A stretch of 64,000 nt of DNA from Hyphomicrobiales bacterium (GTDB taxonomy: Bacteria > Pseudomonadota > Alphaproteobacteria > Rhizobiales > Rhizobiaceae). The notes under the pieces were generated by a model that ran no database searches, had not been told where the DNA came from, and worked only from the letters and a program-made list of their open reading frames with translations. Where the stretch lies: NCBI GenBank assembly GCA_017305925.1, contig JAFKJW010000180.1:1-64000 (forward strand), in the 5' to 3' direction. The translations under genes were made by a program, and so were the position numbers. Positions 37,499 to 46,741 of this stretch are shown one piece after another (the stretch's first letter is position 1; each line of letters starts with the position of its first letter).

Positions 37499-39820
37499 TT
37501 GAACATCGCCACACCCGTTGCCCATTCGCACCCCGGTCCAATCATCTGCTTTTCCCATCTGAGGTGGGATTTCGTCGTTCAGCGGCCCCAACATCTGATG
37601 AAGCGGTTCGGCGAGAAGCGGCGCGTGTTCTTCTTCGAGGAGCACATTCCGACAGATCATCATTTGCCATATCTCGAATTCCACTCTTTCGACGATACCG
37701 AGGTCGTAGCGATCCGGCCTCGCGTGCCGCGCGATTGGCAGGGTACGCGGCTGCACCATGCGCTCTCCGGCCTATTGGATGACCTGCTTGCGTTTCAGGC
37801 CGCGGGTCAGAAGCCGGTGCTCTGGTTCTACACGCCGATGATGCTTCCGTTTGCCGAGCATGTCGACGCGGCGGCGGTCGTCTATGACTGCATGGACGAG
37901 CTTTCAAACTTCCGTTTTGCTCCCCCAGGGCTCCGCGAGAACGAAAACCGATTGCTCCAGCGGGCAGATGTCGTCTTCACAGGCGGGTACAGCATCTACG
38001 AGGCGAAGCGGCACCAGCACCGCAACATCCATCCCTTTCCCTCCAGCGTCGACACCGCCCACTTCGCCTTGGCAAGAACCGAACGATCGTCTCCCCTCGA
38101 TCAGCCATCGATCACGGCCCCGATCCTGGGTTACTACGGTGTCATCGACGAGCGCGTCGACCTGGATCTTCTGGCGGCCGTCGCTGCAGACAGGCGGGAC
38201 TGGTCGTTCGTCATGATTGGACCGGTCACCAAGATCGATCCCGCTGCTTTGCCGCAAGCGCCCAACATCCACTATCTCGGCCGCAAGGACTATGCCGAAC
38301 TTCCGGCTTATCTGGCGGGCTGGGACGTGGCATTGATGCCGTTCGCGATCAACGACGCGACCCGCTTCATCAGCCCCACCAAGACCCCGGAATATCTTGC
38401 AGCCGGCCGCCCCGTGGTGTCCACGCCTGTAACCGACGTCGTGCGTCACTACGGAAATGTGTCCGGAGTCTTCATCGCCGAGGGCGCGCGGGATTTCCTG
38501 AGCGCATGTGGGCAGGCGCTCGCCCTTGCCGCGGCTCCCCGCTCCTGGCTGCCGAAGGTCGACCGGCTGCTCGCGCAATCATCGTGGGACCAGACCTTTG
38601 GGCGCATGTCGTCGCTTGTCGATGAGGCCGTAAGCGACAACATCGCGAAGCAGGCCGTTCCAGCGCTTCGGATATCCCACCGCAGGCCACACTTCGACTA
38701 TTTGATCGTGGGCGCCGGATTTGCCGGTTCCGTGCTCGCCGAGCGGCTGGCGGCATCAGGAAAGCGTGTCTTCCTTTGCGACCGGCGGCCTCACATCGCC
38801 GGAAACACCTACGATTGCTTCAATGAGGACGGCATCCTCATCCACAGATACGGCCCTCATATCTTCCACACCAACAGCGAAGAGATCTTCGCCTATCTCT
38901 CCCGCTTCACGCGCTGGCGGCCCTACGAGCATCGGGTTCTGGCGAGCGCCGCCGACAAGCTTCTGCCTATCCCCATCAACCGGACCACGCTCAACGAACT
39001 TTACGGGGTGAACCTCGCGACGGAAGCGGATGCGGAGGTATTTCTGGCAAGCAGGGCGGAACCCGTGCCGGCGGTCCGGACTTCCCGCGACGTCGTTATC
39101 TCCCAGGTCGGCACCGAACTCTACCGCATCTTCTTCGAAGGATACACGCGCAAGCAATGGGGCCTCGATCCGTCCGAACTGGACAAGTCCGTGACGGCAC
39201 GTATCCCCACGCGAACGTCCGCGGATGACCGCTATTTCCTCGACTCCTATCAGGCGATGCCGGCGGACGGCTTCACGCGGCTGTTCGAAAACATGCTCGA
39301 CCACCCCCATATCCGGATAGAGCTCGGCGTCGATTATCGGGAGCTTGCCAACCAGGGGCTTGCTCCGCGCACGATCTTCACCGGACCGATCGACACCTTC
39401 TTCGGCCATAGGTTCGGCGCCCTGCCGTATCGCAGTCTCGAATTCAAGCATGAGACACTGGACATGGGACAGTTCCAGCCGGTGGCGGTCGTCAACTACC
39501 CGTCGGAAAAGGTCCCGTACACGCGTATCACCGAATACAAGCATCTGACCGGGCAGGTTCACGCGAAGACAAGCATCTCCTACGAATATGCGCGCGCGGA
39601 AGGCGAGCCATACTATCCGATCCCTCGACCGGAGAACCAGTCGCTCTACAAGCAATATGAGACACTGGGGCGTCAACGCGATGACGTAATTTTCGTCGGC
39701 AGGCTCGGGACCTACAAGTACTATAATATGGACCAGGTGGTCGGGCAGGCTCTGGCCACGTTCCGCCGGCTTGCGAGCGCGGAAGCCGGATCGACGCCAT
39801 CGAGCGCCGCCGCGGAATGA
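37499..39820 (+). CDS. glf: Bifunctional glycosyltransferase-UDP-galactopyranose mutase
   Basis: 773 residues from TTG 37499, with AAGAGGA upstream. Residues about 1-385 are a GT-B type glycosyltransferase (ICFSHLRWDFVVQRPQHLMK; KTPEYLAAGRPVVSTPVTDV). Residues about 398-770 are UDP-galactopyranose mutase: FAD motif DYLIVGAGFAGSVLAERLA, the Glf signature GPHIFHTNSEEIF, FEGYTRKQWGLDPSEL, and VPYTRITEYKHLTGQ. The mutase makes UDP-galactofuranose from UDP-galactopyranose; the fused transferase may use it or a related sugar donor. Overlaps the next gene as ATGA. Confidence 0.88.
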   Translation: MNIATPVAHSHPGPIICFSHLRWDFVVQRPQHLMKRFGEKRRVFFFEEHIPTDHHLPYLEFHSFDDTEVVAIRPRVPRDWQGTRLHHALSGLLDDLLAFQAAGQKPVLWFYTPMMLPFAEHVDAAAVVYDCMDELSNFRFAPPGLRENENRLLQRADVVFTGGYSIYEAKRHQHRNIHPFPSSVDTAHFALARTERSSPLDQPSITAPILGYYGVIDERVDLDLLAAVAADRRDWSFVMIGPVTKIDPAALPQAPNIHYLGRKDYAELPAYLAGWDVALMPFAINDATRFISPTKTPEYLAAGRPVVSTPVTDVVRHYGNVSGVFIAEGARDFLSACGQALALAAAPRSWLPKVDRLLAQSSWDQTFGRMSSLVDEAVSDNIAKQAVPALRISHRRPHFDYLIVGAGFAGSVLAERLAASGKRVFLCDRRPHIAGNTYDCFNEDGILIHRYGPHIFHTNSEEIFAYLSRFTRWRPYEHRVLASAADKLLPIPINRTTLNELYGVNLATEADAEVFLASRAEPVPAVRTSRDVVISQVGTELYRIFFEGYTRKQWGLDPSELDKSVTARIPTRTSADDRYFLDSYQAMPADGFTRLFENMLDHPHIRIELGVDYRELANQGLAPRTIFTGPIDTFFGHRFGALPYRSLEFKHETLDMGQFQPVAVVNYPSEKVPYTRITEYKHLTGQVHAKTSISYEYARAEGEPYYPIPRPENQSLYKQYETLGRQRDDVIFVGRLGTYKYYNMDQVVGQALATFRRLASAEAGSTPSSAAAE

Positions 39821-40926
39821 ACCGCTCTCCCGACGCTCCGCTTGTCGTTCTGGCGACCGACAGTGCGGTTCCGTCCGGCGTTGGCGAGCATATGCTCGCG
39901 CTGGCCCACGCGATCGCAGAGGGTCATCGCGTCGCATTGGCTTTCCCGCCCGGCGAAGAAGGCGCCGTCTTCCTGAAGCGAGCGGCTGCAGGCAGTTTCT
40001 GCGTCCAACGCATCCAAAGCGAGAGCGATTTCTCGCAATGGCTGGATGAGGTTGCCGCGGCCGTCTTGCATGTACATGCCGGCATTGGCTGGGAGGGACA
40101 TGGCCTGGCAAGAGCAGGCTGGATGGCCAAGGTCCCCGTCATACGAACCGAGCATCTTCCATACCTTCTCACCGATGAAGCTCAGAAGGTCGAACATCGC
40201 CTGGGCGTCGGATTGGTGGACCGGTTGGTCTTCGTTTCTGAAGCCGTCGCGAGAACCTATGATGAAGCCGGCTTTCTGGAAGCGCGCTCGGTGACGGTGC
40301 AGAACGGCATAGCCGCACCGCATGCCGAAAGGTCCAGAGAAGCCTCGCGGCAGCTGCTTGGCATGGGCAGCGACGACTTCGTGGTCATTACGGTTGCCCG
40401 CTTCACGCCCCAGAAGAACCACGCCCTGCTGTTCGCGGCTGCCCGGCACGTCGCGCAAGCTGCGCCGCAGACCCGGTTCGTCTGGGTTGGCGACGGCCCC
40501 GGGCGCGACGTCCTGCAAGAACAGGCAATCGACAGCGGCCTCGCCGAGTCCATCATGTTTCTCGGCGAGCGCAACGACGTGCCCGACCTCCTGAACGCTT
40601 CGGATCTCTTTGTCCTGCCGTCCCGCTTCGAGGGACTGCCGATAGCACTGCTCGAGGCGATGGCTCTCGGACTCGCCATCGTGGCGACGCGCATCGGCGG
40701 CACCTGCGAGGCGTTGGGCGATGACTATCCATGGCTTGTCGAGCCAGAGGATCCCGAGACGCTGGTTGTAAAGATCCTTGACGCTGTCGCGCAAAAAAAC
40801 CGCCGGCATGCTCTCGGGCTGAGCAATCGACGCAGATTCGATGACAGGTTCGGCGCGCCGCGCATGGGGCGCGAGATGGCCGCTATCTATCGAGAAGTCA
40901 TTTCCGGGAAAGCCTGCATAACATGA
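39817..40926 (+). CDS. Glycosyltransferase, GT4 family
   Basis: 369 residues. GT-B fold with N-terminal acceptor part (VLATDSAVPSGVGEHMLALA) and C-terminal donor part (VITVARFTPQKNHALLFAAA, FVLPSRFEGLPIALLEAMAL with the E-x7-E motif of GT4). Both ends overlap neighbours (ATGA at both joints), so it is tightly coupled in the operon. Sugar specificity is not readable. Confidence 0.9.
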   Translation: MNRSPDAPLVVLATDSAVPSGVGEHMLALAHAIAEGHRVALAFPPGEEGAVFLKRAAAGSFCVQRIQSESDFSQWLDEVAAAVLHVHAGIGWEGHGLARAGWMAKVPVIRTEHLPYLLTDEAQKVEHRLGVGLVDRLVFVSEAVARTYDEAGFLEARSVTVQNGIAAPHAERSREASRQLLGMGSDDFVVITVARFTPQKNHALLFAAARHVAQAAPQTRFVWVGDGPGRDVLQEQAIDSGLAESIMFLGERNDVPDLLNASDLFVLPSRFEGLPIALLEAMALGLAIVATRIGGTCEALGDDYPWLVEPEDPETLVVKILDAVAQKNRRHALGLSNRRRFDDRFGAPRMGREMAAIYREVISGKACIT

Positions 40927-41924
40927 CGGATGACGGCAGGGTGAAAATCGGCTTCGTGGGCGCGGGCGGGATTGCCGAACGCCACGTCGAAGTGCTGCGC
41001 GGCATGGAGGATGTCCATATCGCAGCGTTTGCCGATACGGATTTTGCGCGCGCCGACAGACTCGCCGCCACGGTTGGAGGCGAAGCCTACAATTCGCATG
41101 AGGATATGCTTTCCATCCAGGCTCTCGACGCGGTCTACATATGCGTGCCGCCTTTCGCGCATGGGGAGCCCGAAAAGGCCGCGATCTGCGCCGGCTTGCC
41201 CTTCTTCGTCGAAAAGCCCCTGTCGCTCGATCTGGCGACTGCCGAGAGGCTCGCGCAGGATGTGGAAAGGAACGGCATCGTCACGGCGGTCGGCTACCAC
41301 TGGCGCTATCTCGATACGGTCGAGGAGGCGCGCGGCCTTCTGACGGACAATCCGGCGCGGCTGGTCTCGGGCTACTGGCTCGACCAGACTCCGCCGCCGC
41401 GCTGGTGGTGGCAGGTCGAGAGGTCGGGTGGGCAGATCGTCGAACAGGCCACTCACGTCGTCGATCTCGCGCGCCATCTGGTCGGCGAGATCGATGAAGT
41501 CTATGCGCAGGCGGGGCACCTTTCCCGCCCGGACTTCCCAGACCTCGATGTGGCGACGTCGACGGCGGCGACCGTTCGCTTCGTCAATGGCACGGTGGGC
41601 ACTCTCGCCGCCACCTGCATGCTGCGATGGGGCCATCGGACTGGGTTGCATCTCTTTTGCGACGGCCTGGCCATAGAACTCTCCGACCGGGAAATCATGG
41701 TGGATGTGGGCCGAGGCCGGCCGGTACGGACGGCGCAGGACGATCCAGTCCTCCGTGAGGACCGCGACTTCATCGATGCGGTAAAGGGCCTCGGCAACCG
41801 CATCCGCTGTCCCTATGGCGAAGCCCTGAAGTCGCATCGCGCGGCGCTCGCTATAGCCAGATCGGCAGTGATCGGGAGGCCGGTCCGCGTGGCCGGAATG
41901 GCGCGGGAGGCGGTCGATGCCTGA
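40923..41924 (+). CDS. Gfo/Idh/MocA-family oxidoreductase
   Basis: 333 residues. The NAD(P) Rossmann motif is KIGFVGAGGIAERHVEVLRGM and the family EKP motif appears as FVEKPLSLDLATAERL. HWRY in VGYHWRYLDT lies in the substrate region and GGQIVEQATHVVDLARHL carries the catalytic-site His. Such enzymes oxidise or reduce sugars or nucleotide sugars. It sits between two glycosyltransferase genes and an MDR dehydrogenase gene, so it probably makes a modified sugar for the cluster. Confidence 0.88.
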   Translation: MTDDGRVKIGFVGAGGIAERHVEVLRGMEDVHIAAFADTDFARADRLAATVGGEAYNSHEDMLSIQALDAVYICVPPFAHGEPEKAAICAGLPFFVEKPLSLDLATAERLAQDVERNGIVTAVGYHWRYLDTVEEARGLLTDNPARLVSGYWLDQTPPPRWWWQVERSGGQIVEQATHVVDLARHLVGEIDEVYAQAGHLSRPDFPDLDVATSTAATVRFVNGTVGTLAATCMLRWGHRTGLHLFCDGLAIELSDREIMVDVGRGRPVRTAQDDPVLREDRDFIDAVKGLGNRIRCPYGEALKSHRAALAIARSAVIGRPVRVAGMAREAVDA

Positions 41925-43011
41925 GCCGCGCACGATCCGCTCGCTGGGCATCGAGGCGCCGGGCAGACCGTATTTTTTCACTTACGAAGAGGGGGCGCCG
42001 CCGCCGGGCCACGTCAGGATGGACACGCTCTACAGCGGGTTCTCGGCCGGAACAGAGATGACCTTTCTCAAGGGGACCAATCCCTATCTCCATGCGCGAT
42101 GGGACGAGCCACGCAGCGTGTTCGTGCCGGGCGAGCCGAGCGCGCGCTTTCCGATTCCGTTTCTCGGCTACATGGAAGTCGCGCGCATCGTCGAGGCCGG
42201 CGGCGGATTGGACGCAGCCGCCATCGTTGCGGCAACCTATGCGCACAAATCCGGGCATACCGCCGACCCCTTCCATGAGCTGCTGATCGAGATTCCGCGG
42301 GAACTCGATCCCGTCCTCGGCGTGTTCGCGGCGCAGATGGGGCCAATCGCCGCCAACGGCATCCTGCATGCCGACGCAGAATTTTTCGGCCCGGACATTC
42401 GGCGGCTTGGAGAAGGTGTCGCCGGGCGGCAAGTCGTTGTCATCGGTGGCGGGACGGTCGGGCTCCTGACGGCGCTGTTCGCGCAAAGTGCCGGTGCGGA
42501 AGTGCTTCTAGCTGAACCATCCGCCTACCGTCGACAGAAAGCCGAGGAGCTTGGCCTGGTCGCGATGACCGAGGAGCAGGCCTGGCAACATGCAAAGGCC
42601 CTATGGCGAAACGGTCCGTCCGATCGCGGCGCGGATGTCGTTTTTCAGACGCGCGCGCATTCGCAAAGCCTGCATTGTGCGCTGCGCGCCTTGCGGCCGC
42701 AGGGGACGGTGATCGACCTCGCCTTCTATCAGGGTGGCGCCGAGGCCACCCGGCTGGGCGAGGAGTTTCACCACAACGGCCTGAGCATCCGCTGCGCCCA
42801 GATCGGACGTGTCCCCCGCGGCCTCGCGCAGCACTGGGACCGGCGTCGGCTTTCCGCCGAGACGCTGCGGCTGCTGCGGGAGCGCGGACAGGCGATCCGC
42901 GAGACGATGATCACACACATCGTGCCGATCGACGAGGCACCCGCTTTCCTCGGCCACCTCATCGAGCAACGGCCGGAATTTCTTCAGATCGTGTTCGACT
43001 TCCGTCGATGA
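41917..43011 (+). CDS. Medium-chain dehydrogenase (zinc-type alcohol dehydrogenase-like)
   Basis: 364 residues, overlapping the previous gene by 8 bases. The cofactor motif VVVIGGGTVGLLTALFAQSAGAEV is clear. The catalytic zinc cysteine and the structural-zinc cysteine loop of classical alcohol dehydrogenases are not visible in the N-terminal part (YSGFSAGTEMTFLKG, as in a group often paired with Gfo/Idh enzymes). That group is found with Gfo/Idh oxidoreductases in polysaccharide clusters, where the two may act in sequence on one sugar. Substrate unknown. Confidence 0.85.
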   Translation: MPEPRTIRSLGIEAPGRPYFFTYEEGAPPPGHVRMDTLYSGFSAGTEMTFLKGTNPYLHARWDEPRSVFVPGEPSARFPIPFLGYMEVARIVEAGGGLDAAAIVAATYAHKSGHTADPFHELLIEIPRELDPVLGVFAAQMGPIAANGILHADAEFFGPDIRRLGEGVAGRQVVVIGGGTVGLLTALFAQSAGAEVLLAEPSAYRRQKAEELGLVAMTEEQAWQHAKALWRNGPSDRGADVVFQTRAHSQSLHCALRALRPQGTVIDLAFYQGGAEATRLGEEFHHNGLSIRCAQIGRVPRGLAQHWDRRRLSAETLRLLRERGQAIRETMITHIVPIDEAPAFLGHLIEQRPEFLQIVFDFRR

Positions 43012-45275
43012 CACAGGACCCTTTGCAGCTTCGCATCCTATTCGTCTTCGCTTGGCTGGTGGTGGGCGGCGAGGAGACGGAAGTGAGGTTGCTGGCCCGT
43101 ACCCTCGACCGGAAGAAGTACCGCATCGACGTCGTCGCCTGCTTCCGCAAGCCCGGCATGCCGGAACAGACGCACAGGCAACTGCAGGCGCTCGGAGTCG
43201 ACGTCGACGCAGTGCCGTACGCGCTCTCCTTCGAGGACACGGTCGACTACCTCGCGAGCAAGGTGACCGGCTACGACATCGTCGTCTCGTGCCAGAACGT
43301 CGCGGATATCTATCCAGCGCTGGAGAAGCTTCACTGGCGACCGCCGCTCGTCGAGCATGGGGGGCTGGTGTCGGAAGCGCTGGCCGGGCCGAAGCATTTC
43401 ACCAGCCGCTATGTCGGCGTCTGCCGGTCGATCCGCGACGCGGCGGCGTCACTCATGCCGGGCCGGGATCACCATGCCGTCGAGATACCCTCGATGGTGG
43501 ATCTCGACGAGTTCAGGCCGCAGGAACGAGAAGTCGCGCGGGCGTCGCTCGGCATCAAGGACGGGGACCTTCTCATCGGCTGGGTGGGGCGCCTCGACGC
43601 CAAGAAGCGGGTGGAGGATTTTGTCGAGGTGGCCGCCATTCTCGACGAGCGGCTGCCACGGTTGCGCTTCATCGTCGTTGGCGGACCCGACGCCTTCATG
43701 CCGGACTACGCCCGTTCCCTGCAGGCATTGGCGGAGGAACGCGGGCTTGGCGCCTCGCTGTCCTTCCTCGGGGACCGCGAGGACGTGCCGGCATTGTTGT
43801 CGGCCATGGACATCTTCGTCTGGCTCTCGCGAGGCGAAGGGATGCCTCACGTGATCGCGGAAGCCGGGGCAGCCAGCCTGCCGGTCGTCGCCACGGCCGA
43901 CAACGGCGCGATGCAGCAGATCGATCATGGCCTTTCCGGGCTCTTCGTTCCGCACGAGTCGCCGGGCGAGGTAGCTGCGGCCGTCGAACGACTGTGCCTG
44001 GATCCGGAACTGCGCCGGAGGCTCGGCTCGACCCTTCGGCGCAAGGTCGAGACGCGATATAGCGCGGTCGTGGTTGTCCCACAGTGGACAGACTTATTCC
44101 AACAGGTCCTTGCGGAGCGGATACCAGCGCCTCCGCCGGCAATTTTCGACAGCTTCATCCAGGGCGGCTTCGAGTGTTCGACCCACAAGCGGCGCGACGG
44201 ACGTCGGCTCGATCTCCTCGCGGCCACCGGACATGACGTCCATGCCCATGCGGACTACCTCCAGCTCGGGGAGATAGGGCTGCGTACCGTACGGGACGGC
44301 TTGCGCTGGCATCTGATCGAGAGCCGGGAAGGCGACATCGACTGGTCGAGCTTCCTGCCGATGCTGCACGCCGCCGAGGCTTCCGGAATGCAGGTCATCT
44401 GGGACCTGATGCATTATGGATGGCCGGACGACATCGACATCTGGTCGCCACGCTTCGTAACCCGCTTCGCCCGCTTCGCAGCCGAAGCTGCCCGTCTCAT
44501 CAAGAACGAGACCGACGCCACGCCCTTCTACTGCCCCATCAACGAGATTTCCTTTCATGCATGGGCAGGCGGTGACGGCAGCTACCTCAATCCTTTTGCC
44601 CGCAAACGCGGATTCGAGCTCAAGGTCCAACTGGCCCGCGCGGCGATAGCGGCGATGCACGAGATCCTTGCCGTCGATCCGCGTGCGCGTTTCGTCCATT
44701 GCGAGCCCGCGATCAACATCGTTGCCGATTCCCTGCAAGCGGAAGATCGTCTGAGCAGCGAAGGCGCGCGGGCGGCGCAGTTTCAGGCGTTCGACATGAT
44801 TTCTGGCGCTCTTTGGCCGCAGCTCGGCGGCGAGGCGCGGCTGCTCGATATCGTCGGCCTCAACTACTACCATGACAATCAGTGGATATCCGGCGGCGGC
44901 CCCATCGACGGAGAACACCCACATCACCGTCCGTTCCGGACCATGCTGGCCGAAACCTACGCGCGCTACGGCCGTCCGGTAATGGTCGCGGAAACTGGCA
45001 CCGAGGCGGAAGGGCGCGCCGCCTGGTTCGAGGCCGTGGCGGGCCAGGTGCTGGCAGCGAGGGAGGCCGGCATCCCCGTCGAAGGAATCTGCCTCTATCC
45101 CATCATTGATCATGTCGGGTGGGACGATGAGAGGAATTGTCCGAGCGGCCTTTTCGAAAACAGGAGGGTGGATGGGCAGCGACCAGTTCACCCTCCGCTT
45201 GCGGACGCCGTTCGCCGCTGGACGGAGGTCGGTCTCTTCACCGCTGGAAGTTGTTTCGCACCAGCAGATGTGTGA
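43008..45275 (+). CDS. Fusion of GT4 glycosyltransferase and clan-A glycoside hydrolase (GH1-like)
   Basis: 755 residues from ATG 43008 (ATGA overlap). Residues about 8-370 are a GT4 transferase (FAWLVVGGEETEVRLLARTL; IGWVGRLDAKKRVEDFVEVA; SRGEGMPHVIAEAGAASLPV). Residues about 385-745 look like a TIM-barrel glycosidase: acid/base Glu in CPINEISFHAW, WDLMHYGWPDDIDIW as in GH1 enzymes, a nucleophile candidate Glu in VMVAETGTEAEGR. A transferase and a hydrolase in one chain suggests synthesis and trimming or transglycosylation of one glycan. No signal peptide, so it is cytoplasmic. Last gene of the cluster. Confidence 0.85.
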   Translation: MTQDPLQLRILFVFAWLVVGGEETEVRLLARTLDRKKYRIDVVACFRKPGMPEQTHRQLQALGVDVDAVPYALSFEDTVDYLASKVTGYDIVVSCQNVADIYPALEKLHWRPPLVEHGGLVSEALAGPKHFTSRYVGVCRSIRDAAASLMPGRDHHAVEIPSMVDLDEFRPQEREVARASLGIKDGDLLIGWVGRLDAKKRVEDFVEVAAILDERLPRLRFIVVGGPDAFMPDYARSLQALAEERGLGASLSFLGDREDVPALLSAMDIFVWLSRGEGMPHVIAEAGAASLPVVATADNGAMQQIDHGLSGLFVPHESPGEVAAAVERLCLDPELRRRLGSTLRRKVETRYSAVVVVPQWTDLFQQVLAERIPAPPPAIFDSFIQGGFECSTHKRRDGRRLDLLAATGHDVHAHADYLQLGEIGLRTVRDGLRWHLIESREGDIDWSSFLPMLHAAEASGMQVIWDLMHYGWPDDIDIWSPRFVTRFARFAAEAARLIKNETDATPFYCPINEISFHAWAGGDGSYLNPFARKRGFELKVQLARAAIAAMHEILAVDPRARFVHCEPAINIVADSLQAEDRLSSEGARAAQFQAFDMISGALWPQLGGEARLLDIVGLNYYHDNQWISGGGPIDGEHPHHRPFRTMLAETYARYGRPVMVAETGTEAEGRAAWFEAVAGQVLAAREAGIPVEGICLYPIIDHVGWDDERNCPSGLFENRRVDGQRPVHPPLADAVRRWTEVGLFTAGSCFAPADV

Positions 45276-45612
45276 TGTATGGCGACAGAAAAGCTCATCA
45301 CAAGGACAAATTATGCCGAAGCCGCAGAATAACCTACTTGGACAATAGGATTCAACTTTTATAGAAAGATTTCAGTTAAAAAGTATTTTAAAAAGATTTT
45401 CTTTAGATTCGTCGCAATCATCTTGTCGCTCTACAAAACAAAATATCCTTCTCTCGATTCCAACAAAACAACGAGCCTCAAGGCCCGAAAATGCCCCTGA
45501 CACCTTGTCGGCCCGGCATAGCTCGCCTTCGCGCAAAAAGTAACGCATGTGAGCGACGGACCTTCTGCCTGCCTTCAATATAGGATGAGCGGGTATTTGA
45601 AGGGATATAGAG
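45276..45612. other. AT-rich intergenic stretch
   Basis: From about 45340 to 45480 the DNA is far richer in A and T than the rest of the window (runs such as AAAAAGTATTTTAAAAAG). No convincing gene is present; a 90-codon minus-strand frame overlaps the next gene start and has no recognisable family. It may be a scar of inserted DNA or a silencer-bound promoter region. Confidence 0.5.
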
Positions 45613-45858
45613 ATGGCCATCATCAATTTCGAAGAGCGCTCCATAGGTCGGGTCGTCGATCAGTATCTGGAGTCGAAGCGGAACAGGAGCTGGCCGGTTT
45701 CAGTCGCGGATGCAGTGAAAGCGGTGCGGATGGTTTCAACCCTTCCGGAGCTTTCCGACGAGCAACTCGGCTCGATGATCGTAGCGGCTGCGGTGGCCAA
45801 AGGGCGCGATGTCGCCTTCGATCTCAGTGATCGCCAAGCCTCTCTTAACCCAGGTTAA
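45613..45858 (+). CDS. Small conserved-looking hypothetical protein
   Basis: 81 residues, mainly helical (MAIINFEERSIGRVVDQYLE; SVADAVKAVRMVSTLPELSD). It is preceded by AGGGATATAGAG, a plausible ribosome binding site. I do not recognise a family. It lies 99 bases upstream of the sigma factor gene on the same strand, before that gene's own promoter, so it could be stress related by position only. Confidence 0.6.
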   Translation: MAIINFEERSIGRVVDQYLESKRNRSWPVSVADAVKAVRMVSTLPELSDEQLGSMIVAAAVAKGRDVAFDLSDRQASLNPG

Positions 45859-45896
45859 ATTTGGCGTTTTTCATGACGCGACGGCCCTGCAACCCG

Positions 45897-45921
45897 GGAA
45901 CTGCGCCAGACTAGTCTCATT
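45897..45921 (+). promoter_or_regulatory. EcfG-type promoter of the sigma factor gene
   Basis: GGAAC at 45897-45901 is followed after exactly 18 bases by TT, the form known for rhizobial general-stress sigma factors (RpoE2/EcfG). It lies 37 bases before the sigma factor ATG and implies autoregulation. Confidence 0.65.
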
Positions 45922-45957
45922 GTAGGAAAGGCGGTTCATCCCATTTGGAGAGAGACA

Positions 45958-46524
45958 ATGAAATCGGGAACACGTCCCGAGGTCGATGGGGATGACTGCC
46001 TGCTCGTCACCCTTATCCCTGCGCTTCGCGCATTCGCCAGGACATTCTACCGGGATCCGGATTCCGCTGACGATCTCGTGCAGGAAACGCTGACGAAAGC
46101 GATTTCCAACATCGCAAAATATGAATCCGGCACGCGCATGAAGTCCTGGCTTTTTACGATAATGCGGAACACGTTTTACAATCGGATGCACCTTGCGTCC
46201 CGCGAGGCGCCTAGCGCAATAGATGACATGTCAGCTCGGCTGAAAGTCGAACCCTCCCAGGAATGGGCCTGTCGAAGCCGGGAGATCCGCAACGCAATCG
46301 AGCGACTCCCTCCTCAGCAGAGGGAAATTCTCATCCTCGTCGGGATGCTAGGCGTCTCTTATGAGGAAGCGTCGAAGATTTGCGACTGTGCCATGGGAAC
46401 GGTGAAAAGCCGACTCAACCGAGCGAGAGCCAGCATCCTGGAAGAACTCGGGGAAGCATCAGTGACATCGTTGCTCGAGCAGCGCTTGGTGCTCTCAGGG
46501 GAGCAATTCGTCCAGCTCCGCTGA
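45958..46524 (+). CDS. ecfG: ECF RNA polymerase sigma factor, EcfG-like
   Basis: 188 residues, ATG preceded by GGAGAGAGA. Sigma region 2 is DPDSADDLVQETLTKAISNI and KSWLFTIMRNTFYNR; region 4 is IERLPPQQREILILVGMLGV then YEEASKICDCAMGTVKSRLNRARA. Sequence style and the GGAAC-type promoter fit EcfG, which drives the alphaproteobacterial general stress response under control of NepR and PhyR; neither of those is clearly in this window. Several likely targets (katE, DUF3175, DUF892) lie within 9 kb. It may be a second EcfG paralogue, as rhizobia often have several. Confidence 0.88.
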   Translation: MKSGTRPEVDGDDCLLVTLIPALRAFARTFYRDPDSADDLVQETLTKAISNIAKYESGTRMKSWLFTIMRNTFYNRMHLASREAPSAIDDMSARLKVEPSQEWACRSREIRNAIERLPPQQREILILVGMLGVSYEEASKICDCAMGTVKSRLNRARASILEELGEASVTSLLEQRLVLSGEQFVQLR

Positions 46525-46536
46525 CGAGCGACCAAG

Positions 46537-46716
46537 CTATCTTGCGCGGTGATCTCGATCGCGCATCCGCTGAAGCTCCCATGATAGACGAAGCAATTCA
46601 TCGGGAGCCATCTCGGCTTCGATCTCGGCGAGAATGGTGGCCAGTTCGACGTCAAGCGAAGGACCAGCCTCCTTGGGAGGTACAATCTTGTCGGCCTTTT
46701 TTGGCAGTCTCCCCAT
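46537..46716 (-). CDS. Short hypothetical protein
   Basis: 59 residues from ATG 46716 (MGRLPKKADKIVPPKEAG, then an acidic amphipathic helix ELATILAEIEAEMAPDELLRL). It sits where an anti-sigma factor could be, convergent to the sigma gene, but it does not show the NepR signature I would expect. Weak ribosome binding site. Coding status uncertain; a longer in-frame extension would overlap the kinase gene. Confidence 0.4.
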   Translation of the reverse strand: MGRLPKKADKIVPPKEAGPSLDVELATILAEIEAEMAPDELLRLSWELQRMRDRDHRAR

Positions 46717-46741
46717 GCAACTCGGATAACATTCCTGAACA

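Noticed and set aside
45372..45644. A 90-codon minus-strand frame in the AT-rich stretch
   Set aside because: No recognisable family, no clear ribosome site, and it overlaps the start of a better plus-strand gene.
46537..46716. NepR anti-sigma factor next to the EcfG-type gene
   Set aside because: The small acidic frame is in a plausible position, but it lacks the conserved NepR helix pattern I would expect, so it is listed only as hypothetical.
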